Assembly: GCA_030695945.1 (NCBI GenBank)
Contig: JAUYOG010000022.1
Span: 248,001 to 312,000, forward strand
Direction: 5' to 3'
DNA from: Ramlibacter sp.
GTDB lineage: Bacteria; Pseudomonadota; Gammaproteobacteria; Burkholderiales; Burkholderiaceae_C
Length of the DNA stretch: 64,000 bases
Below the pieces are notes generated by a model. That model did no database searches and had not been told where the DNA came from. It saw only the letters and a list, made by a program, of their open reading frames with translations. The translations under genes and the position numbers were made by a program. Shown here piece by piece: positions 59,255 to 64,000 of the stretch; within the stretch, counting starts at the first letter, position 1, and each line of letters begins with the position of its first letter.

Positions 59255-59275
59255 AAAGCCGGCTTTGCCGGCTTT
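59255..59275 (+). terminator. Terminator 1 after tRNA-Leu
   Basis: AAAGCCGGC-TTT-GCCGGCTTT: a perfect 9-bp stem with a 3-nt loop, followed by GTTGTGTG, 7 nt after the tRNA. Confidence 0.7.
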
Positions 59276-59297
59276 GTTGTGTGTGAAACATTCGTTG

Positions 59298-59323
59298 AGC
59301 CGCCCCGCCCGGGCGGCTTTTTT
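59298..59323 (+). terminator. Terminator 2 after tRNA-Leu
   Basis: AGCCGCCC (59298-59305), a 5-nt loop, GGGCGGCT (59311-59318) and a run of T to 59323. A canonical intrinsic terminator, in tandem with the first; it also precedes the convergent rimO end. Confidence 0.85.
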
Positions 59324-59335
59324 CTTGGGGGCTCG

Positions 59336-60718
59336 TCACACCGGGATCGCGACGAGGTCGTGGCCCTGCGTGCCGACGATGCGCGCACGGGTGAACTCCC
59401 CGACCGCCAGGCGCTTGCTCAGCTTTTCCGGGGGCAGCAACTGTACGGTGCCGTCGATCTCGGGCGCGTCGGCGTACGAGCGGCCGACGCCACCCTTGCG
59501 TCCCAGGGCCGGCGCCGAATCCACCAGCACCTGCATCGTCGCGCCGATGCGTTCGCGCAGCTTGGCGGCGGAAACCTCCTCGGCAACGGCCATGAAGCGC
59601 GCGCGGCGCTCCTCGCGCACCTCCAGCGGCAGCATGCCCGGGATGTCGTTGGCCGCTGCGCCCTCGACGGGGCTGTACGCGAAACAGCCGGCGCGGTCGA
59701 TGCTAGCCTCGCGCATGAATTGCAACAGGTGGCCGAACTCTTCCTCGGTCTCGCCGGGGAAACCGGCGATGAAGGTGCTGCGGATGACGATCTCGGGGCA
59801 GGCCTCGCGCCAACGCTGGATGCGCTCCAGGTTCTTCTCCCCGCTGGCGGGCCGCTTCATGCGGCGCAGCACGTCGGGGTGGCTGTGCTGGAATGGCACG
59901 TCGAGGTAAGGCAGGACCTTCCCCGTGGCCATCAGCGGGATCACCTCGTCCACAGATGGGTACGGGTAGACGTAATGCAAGCGCACCCACGCGCCATAGG
60001 GTTCGGCCATCTCGCCCAGGGCCTGCACGAGTTCCAGCATCCGCGTCTTGACGGGCCGGCCGTCGTAAAAACCGGTGCGGTACTTCACGTCCACGCCGTA
60101 GGCCGAAGTGTCCTGGCTGATCACCAGCAACTCCTTGACGCCGCCCTCGAACAGAGCCTTCGCCTCCTTCAGCACATCGCCGATCGGCCGGCTCACGAGG
60201 TCACCGCGCATCGACGGGATGATGCAGAAGGTGCAGCGGTGGTTGCAGCCCTCGCTGATCTTCAGGTAGGCGTAATGCCGGGGCGTGAGCTTGATGCCGG
60301 CCGCCGGCACCAGGTCCACGAACGGGTCGTGCGGCCGGGGCAGGTTGGCGTGGACGGCGTCCATCACCTCCTGCGTCGCATGCGGGCCGGTGACGGCCAG
60401 CACCGACGGGTGCATCTGCTTGACCAGGTTGCCGCCGCCCTCGCCCGCCTTCGCGCCCAGGCAGCCCGTGACGATCACGCGTCCGTTCTCCGCGAGCGCC
60501 TCGCCGATGGTGTCCAGGCTTTCGCGCACCGCATCGTCGATGAAGCCGCAGGTGTTGACGATGACGAGGTCCGCGCCTTCGAAGGTCTTGGAGGTTTCGT
60601 AGCCCTCGGCGCTCAACTGCGTGAGGATGAGTTCGGAATCCGTCAGCGCCTTGGGGCAACCCAGGCTGACGAACCCGACCTTGGGGGTCTTGGTTTCGGG
60701 GGAGGCAACTTCGCTCAT
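59336..60718 (-). CDS. rimO: Ribosomal protein S12 methylthiotransferase RimO
   Basis: Radical-SAM enzyme adding a methylthio group to Asp of S12; 460 residues from the ATG at 60718. The N-terminal UPF0004 domain holds one Fe-S cluster ([33 protein letters not shown]). The radical-SAM motif is [17 protein letters not shown], and a C-terminal TRAM domain (about 395-460) follows. An in-frame upstream stretch falls in repeat DNA and is not likely coding. GACAAT lies 6 nt before the ATG, with no Shine-Dalgarno. Confidence 0.96.
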   Translation of the reverse strand: MSEVASPETKTPKVGFVSLGCPKALTDSELILTQLSAEGYETSKTFEGADLVIVNTCGFIDDAVRESLDTIGEALAENGRVIVTGCLGAKAGEGGGNLVKQMHPSVLAVTGPHATQEVMDAVHANLPRPHDPFVDLVPAAGIKLTPRHYAYLKISEGCNHRCTFCIIPSMRGDLVSRPIGDVLKEAKALFEGGVKELLVISQDTSAYGVDVKYRTGFYDGRPVKTRMLELVQALGEMAEPYGAWVRLHYVYPYPSVDEVIPLMATGKVLPYLDVPFQHSHPDVLRRMKRPASGEKNLERIQRWREACPEIVIRSTFIAGFPGETEEEFGHLLQFMREASIDRAGCFAYSPVEGAAANDIPGMLPLEVREERRARFMAVAEEVSAAKLRERIGATMQVLVDSAPALGRKGGVGRSYADAPEIDGTVQLLPPEKLSKRLAVGEFTRARIVGTQGHDLVAIPV

Positions 60719-60724
60719 GGCCGT

Positions 60725-60730
60725 ATTGTC
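60725..60730 (-). promoter_or_regulatory. -10-like element immediately before rimO
   Basis: GACAAT (4 of 6) on the minus strand, 6 nt before the rimO ATG. The same spacing recurs before several other genes here. Confidence 0.3.
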
Positions 60731-60813
60731 CCAGACGGTGTCATTGCGGGCTCGTGCGCCTTCCATGGCCCCGCTTTCGGGGATGCTGGACCCGCGTGGG
60801 ATCAGGGCGGCGG

Positions 60814-60890
60814 GGCACTCTGCTCCGCGAATGTCCCCCGTCACGGGCTGCGCCCGCTACCTCCTCCTTGATTTCGCTGCGCAGAGCGCC
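60814..60890 (+). repeat. CGCGAATGTCCCCC / AAGGAGGAGG dispersed repeat, unit C
   Basis: GGCACTCTGCTCCGCGAATG, TCCCCC, a CGGGC/GCCCG hairpin, CTACCTCCTCCTTGATTTCG, then TGCGCAGAGCGCC. It fills most of the 236-bp gap between rimO and phaR. A decayed left half of the GTCAT palindromic element (GTCATTGCGGGCT) precedes it near 60740. Confidence 0.75.
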
Positions 60891-60954
60891 CCCGCAAACT
60901 GCCAACGCAATGCACCAGTTGGGGCGATCGGACGCGGCGAGGGCGATAGACCAA

Positions 60955-61491
60955 CTACCGCTTGATGCCAAAGGCCCCAAGCATCTGCTCGGTCTGCTTG
61001 GCCATCTGCTCCTGCATCTTGTCGAAGATGGTCTTGGACTGCTCGACGTAATTGCCCATCATCCCCTGCATCATGGGGTTCTGCATGCTCATGAACTGGG
61101 CCCACATCTCGGGCGTCAGCGTCTTGGACTGCTCGGCCAGCTTGGCCTGGATGTCGGTGAAGGCCTGGACGTTCTTCTCGAGGTAGGTGCCCATGAAGCC
61201 CTGCGCCGCATGGCCGTAGAAGCGGATCAGGTTGGCCAGCGCGGCCTCGCTGAACATCGGGGCTCCGCCCGCTTCCTCCTCCAGGATGATCTGCAACAGG
61301 ATGCTGCGGGTGAGATCCTCGTTGGTCTTCGCGTCGCGCACGACGAAAGACTCGCTGTCCATCACCAGTTGCTTCACTTCGGCGAGCGTGATGTAGGTGG
61401 AGGTGTCGGTGTCGTAGAGCCGGCGGTTGGGGTATTTCTTGATCACCCGCTGCGCGGGCTTGCCGCCGGCGGCGGCTTTCTTGCTTTGCAC
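60955..61491 (-). CDS. phaR: Polyhydroxyalkanoate synthesis repressor PhaR
   Basis: Repressor sensing PHB granules and controlling phasin and its own gene; 178 residues from the GTG at 61491, with AGGAG 8 nt upstream. The N-terminal DNA-binding domain is VIKKYPNRRLYDTDTSTYIT, followed by the PHB-accumulation regulatory domain (LIRFYGHAAQGFMGTYLEKN) and a Met/Gln-rich coiled C-terminus. A 21-bp palindrome upstream is a likely autoregulatory operator. No other pha genes are in the window. Confidence 0.94.
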   Translation of the reverse strand: MQSKKAAAGGKPAQRVIKKYPNRRLYDTDTSTYITLAEVKQLVMDSESFVVRDAKTNEDLTRSILLQIILEEEAGGAPMFSEAALANLIRFYGHAAQGFMGTYLEKNVQAFTDIQAKLAEQSKTLTPEMWAQFMSMQNPMMQGMMGNYVEQSKTIFDKMQEQMAKQTEQMLGAFGIKR

Positions 61492-61530
61492 TGGGTGACT
61501 CCTGGATGGGCGCGTGGACCGGCGCTCTCG

Positions 61531-61551
61531 ATGTATTGCACTGCAACACAT
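61531..61551 (-). promoter_or_regulatory. Candidate PhaR operator upstream of phaR
   Basis: ATGTATTGCACTGCAACACA plus a final T: a 21-bp palindrome with 9 of 10 arm positions paired and the core TTGCA-C-TGCAA. It lies 40-60 nt before the phaR GTG. PhaR proteins are known to bind TGC/GCA-type dyads and to repress their own genes. Confidence 0.6.
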
Positions 61552-61620
61552 TCTAGGGGAGCCATGGCAAGCGAAAACCCCGAGGTTTACCCCTAGGGTG
61601 GCTTGCATCTGTGCGGAAAT

Positions 61621-61697
61621 TGGTAGGCGCGATTGGACTCGAACCAACGACCCCCACCATGTCAAGGTGGTGCTCTAACCAGCTGAGCTACGCGCCT
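61621..61697 (-). tRNA. tRNA-Val (anticodon GAC)
   Basis: Minus-strand cloverleaf of 77 nt with encoded CCA. The acceptor AGGCGCG pairs with CGCGCCT, the anticodon stem CCACC/GGTGG encloses TTGACAT (anticodon GAC, codon GUC), and the T arm GTTGG-TTCGAGT-CCAAT is slightly irregular (G-T pair). Confidence 0.96.
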
Positions 61698-61745
61698 GAA
61701 ATCGTATTCGAGCCTTCGATTATATCAGCGTCTCGGCGAACTCCG

Positions 61746-63947
61746 TCAGCGGCGCTTCGCCCACCTCACCCCGCGGACCTCCGCGACCAGCCCCAGCACC
61801 TTGTTCAGGCGGCCGGAATCGGCCACTTCCACGGTGAACGTCATCCACGCGGTGCCCTTCACGGATTGCGTTTGCACGCCGATGACGTTCATCTTCTCCT
61901 TGGCGAAGACTTCCGAAATGTCGCGCAACAGGCCCTGACGGTCCGCCGCCTCCACGGCGACGTCCACCGGGTACACCGCTGCGCCGTCCGCCTTGGGCGC
62001 GCCCCACTCGACGTCGATCACGCGCTCGCCATTGCGCGCCGCCAGCTCGCGGAAATTGCTGCAATCGCGCCGGTGCACGCTCACGCCCTTGCCCCGCGTC
62101 ACGAACCCGGCGATGGCATCCGGCGGCGCGGGCTTGCAGCACTTGGCCAGCTGAGTCATCAGCGAGTCGATCCCCACCACGAGCACGCCGCCCTTGGGCG
62201 TGCGCTCGGCATGGCGCGGTTTCTTCAGCAGGAATTCGTCCGGCGCGATCGGCGCCTCCGGCGGGCGCAGCACCGTTTCGATGTGGCGCAGCGAATATTC
62301 GTCCTTGCCCACCACCGCGAACAGGTCGTCGGCCGACTTGAAGCCCAGCTGCGACGCCAGGTCTTCCAGCTTGATTGCCGTCTTGCCTTCGCGCTGCAGC
62401 AGCTTTTCGACCAGTTCGCGGCCACGCGCGACCGTCTCGTGCTTGACCTGCTCGTTGAACCACGCGCGCACCTTGGCCCTGGCGCGATGGCTGGCCAGGA
62501 AGCCCAGGTCGGTGTTGAGCCAGTCGCGCGAGGGCCCGCCCTCCTTGGTGGCGGTGATCTCCACCGTCTGGCCGTTCTGCAGGGGCGTATTGAGTGGCAC
62601 CATCGCGCCGTCCACCTTGGCGCCCCGACACCGGTGGCCGAGGTTCGTGTGCAAGGTATAGGCGAAATCCACCGGCGTCGCGCCCTGCGGCAATTCGACG
62701 ATGGCGGCATCCGGGGTCAGCACGTAGATGCGGTCCTCGAACAGGCCCCGGCCCGAGCCGGCAAGGTCGCGTTCCCAAGCCAGCAGCTGCCGCAGCACCG
62801 CGATCTTCGCGTCGTATTCGCCGCTCGCGGTCACGCCCGAATAGCCCTTGGTGCCGGCCTCCTTGTAGGCCCAGTGCGCCGCCACGCCGTGCTCCGCATG
62901 GTCGTGCATCTTCTGGGTGCGGATCTGGATCTCGATGGGCCGGCCGGCCTGGTCGCGCACTATCGTGTGCAGCGACTGGTAGCCGTTGGGCTTGGGCCTG
63001 GCGATGTAGTCGTCGAACTCCTCGACGATGGGCGCGAACTTCTCATGCACCCACGACAGCGCCGCATAGCAGTCGTTGACCTCGGGCACGATGACGCGCA
63101 GCGCGCGGATGTCGAACACCTGGTCGAAGTCCAGCGACTTGCCGCGCATCTTCTTGACGATGCTGAAGATGTGCTTGGGCCGCCCATGCACGCTCGCGCG
63201 GATGCCCTGTGCCCGGAGTTCCCCTTCGAGCCGCGAACGCAGCTGCTCGACGTATTCCTCCCGCTCGGCGCGCTTCTGGTCCAGCAGGCCGGCCACCCGC
63301 TTGTACGTTTCCGGCTCCAGGAAGCGGAAGGCCAGGTCCTCCATCTCCCACTTCAGCTGCCAGATGCCCAGGCGGTTGGCCAGCGGCGCGAAGACGTTCA
63401 GCGCCTCGCGCGCCACGCTGGGCGGTGCCGCTGTCTTGCAGGCGGCATGCCAGCGCAGCGTCTGCAGCCGGGACGCCAGGCGCAGCATCACCACGCGCAG
63501 GTCGCGCGAGAACGCCAGCAGCATCTTGCGCACGTTCTCGGTCTGCAGCTTGGGGTCGTCCACCAGCTGCCCGGCATCCTCGGCTTCGCGGGTCTGCTGC
63601 TGGATCTTCACCAGCTTGGTGGTTTCCATCGCCAGCGCGGCGTAGTTCTCGCCGAAGGCCTTGGCGATCACTTCCTGCGGCTTGTTCAGGTGGTTGCAGG
63701 CATACACCAGGTAGCTGGCCGCCTGCATCGCCTCGGAGCCGCCCATGGATTTCAGGATGGACGCCACGGCGTCCGCGTGCGCCAGCGTGTTCTCGCCCGT
63801 GTCCAGCGTCTCGCCCGCGATGAAGGGCTCGGCAAAGGCTCGCGCGCGGGCCAGCGCATTCGCCTGGTGCGGCATCGCCTGCTCGGTGGCGGCGATCAGT
63901 TCGGGGACCGGGGCGGAATCAGCTTGTTCCGCTGTCAGGCTTTTCAT
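61746..63947 (-). CDS. relA: GTP pyrophosphokinase RelA, (p)ppGpp synthetase I
   Basis: Ribosome-associated stringent-response alarmone synthetase; 733 residues. The N-terminal HD hydrolase region is degenerate: HADAVASILKSMGG is present but there is no HDxxED. The synthetase domain has RGKSLDFDQVFDIRALRVIV and EFDDYIARPKPNGYQSLHT, the acidic ExDD signature of monofunctional RelA. TGS (VLTPDAAIVELPQGATPVDFAY), zinc-finger (CCKPAPPDAIAGF, HRRDC) and ACT domains follow. The ATG at 63947 has no clear Shine-Dalgarno and the frame stays open to the window edge, so the true start could lie further upstream. Confidence 0.95.
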   Translation of the reverse strand: MKSLTAEQADSAPVPELIAATEQAMPHQANALARARAFAEPFIAGETLDTGENTLAHADAVASILKSMGGSEAMQAASYLVYACNHLNKPQEVIAKAFGENYAALAMETTKLVKIQQQTREAEDAGQLVDDPKLQTENVRKMLLAFSRDLRVVMLRLASRLQTLRWHAACKTAAPPSVAREALNVFAPLANRLGIWQLKWEMEDLAFRFLEPETYKRVAGLLDQKRAEREEYVEQLRSRLEGELRAQGIRASVHGRPKHIFSIVKKMRGKSLDFDQVFDIRALRVIVPEVNDCYAALSWVHEKFAPIVEEFDDYIARPKPNGYQSLHTIVRDQAGRPIEIQIRTQKMHDHAEHGVAAHWAYKEAGTKGYSGVTASGEYDAKIAVLRQLLAWERDLAGSGRGLFEDRIYVLTPDAAIVELPQGATPVDFAYTLHTNLGHRCRGAKVDGAMVPLNTPLQNGQTVEITATKEGGPSRDWLNTDLGFLASHRARAKVRAWFNEQVKHETVARGRELVEKLLQREGKTAIKLEDLASQLGFKSADDLFAVVGKDEYSLRHIETVLRPPEAPIAPDEFLLKKPRHAERTPKGGVLVVGIDSLMTQLAKCCKPAPPDAIAGFVTRGKGVSVHRRDCSNFRELAARNGERVIDVEWGAPKADGAAVYPVDVAVEAADRQGLLRDISEVFAKEKMNVIGVQTQSVKGTAWMTFTVEVADSGRLNKVLGLVAEVRGVRWAKRR

Positions 63948-64000
63948 GGGAGCGATCGGGTCTCAGCAGGAACGAAGCCACAGCCTCGACCTGGTTGTCG

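Noticed and set aside
60719-60844. Longer RimO N-terminus from an upstream in-frame start
   Set aside because: The extension is translated from intergenic repeat DNA (unit C and the decayed palindromic element).
63948-64000. Possible end of another gene upstream of relA
   Set aside because: One frame stops just inside relA but only about 25 codons are visible and they show no recognisable protein; the relA frame itself also stays open here, so nothing can be assigned.

Overview
The window is a chromosomal segment of a GC-rich betaproteobacterium. Protein content and gene order fit Burkholderiales, most likely the Comamonadaceae (Ramlibacter/Variovorax/Caenimonas-like). The main clues are the rpsB-tsf-pyrH-frr-uppS-cdsA-dxr-rseP-bamA-skp-lpxD-fabZ-lpxA-lpxB-rnhB array, a type B L31, a PhaR regulator of polyhydroxyalkanoate synthesis, and dispersed GC-rich intergenic repeats. 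The genus assignment is inference. I see no prophage, insertion sequence, rRNA or CRISPR array.

Layout. 1-4030: an AddAB-type helicase-nuclease pair on the minus strand, with addA running off the left edge. 4154-5998: trxA and rho. 6020-7639: a secreted-type Calx-beta/RTX/DUF4214 protein that looks accessory. 7790-11221: rpmE2, a membrane glycosyltransferase and a MATE exporter. 11145-20492: a complete phosphate-starvation block on the minus strand, consisting of phoX, a small MliC-like lipoprotein, pstS-pstC-pstA-pstB-phoU, phoB and phoR. Recognisable Pho boxes lie before phoX, the lipoprotein and pstS. 20635-23891: a divergent arsenic operon: arsR, a circularly permuted ATP-grasp protein of unknown role, arsC and acr3.

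23888-31575 holds an outer-membrane-type hypothetical protein, a MOSC protein, glmM, folP, ftsH and rlmE, then divergent yhbY, then a DUF4149 membrane protein and greA. 31738-36147 is carAB. 36340-51503 is the long minus-strand translation/isoprenoid/lipid A/outer-membrane array, with very short gaps or stop-start overlaps. 51678-55784 is an amidase, a DadA-like oxidoreductase and nnrD. 56097-59108 is an SDR and rnr. 59163-63947 is tRNA-Leu(CAG), rimO, phaR, tRNA-Val(GAC) and relA.

How it works together. PhoR/PhoB sense and transmit phosphate limitation. The Pst transporter imports phosphate, and PhoX releases it from organic esters outside the cytoplasm. The ars operon shares the 142-bp phoX upstream region. 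Arsenate enters through phosphate transporters, so high-affinity phosphate uptake and arsenate reduction/arsenite export sit back to back. The most interesting unexplained element is the ATP-grasp protein inside the ars operon, which has Cys-X-Cys pairs at both ends. Other notable signals are Pho boxes in front of the MliC-like lipoprotein, a palindromic PhaR-type operator before phaR, a GraL-like leader before greA, a near-ideal hairpin abutting the rlmE ribosome-binding site, three families of dispersed intergenic repeats, and a recurring -10 hexamer 5-8 nt before start codons that suggests leaderless mRNAs.
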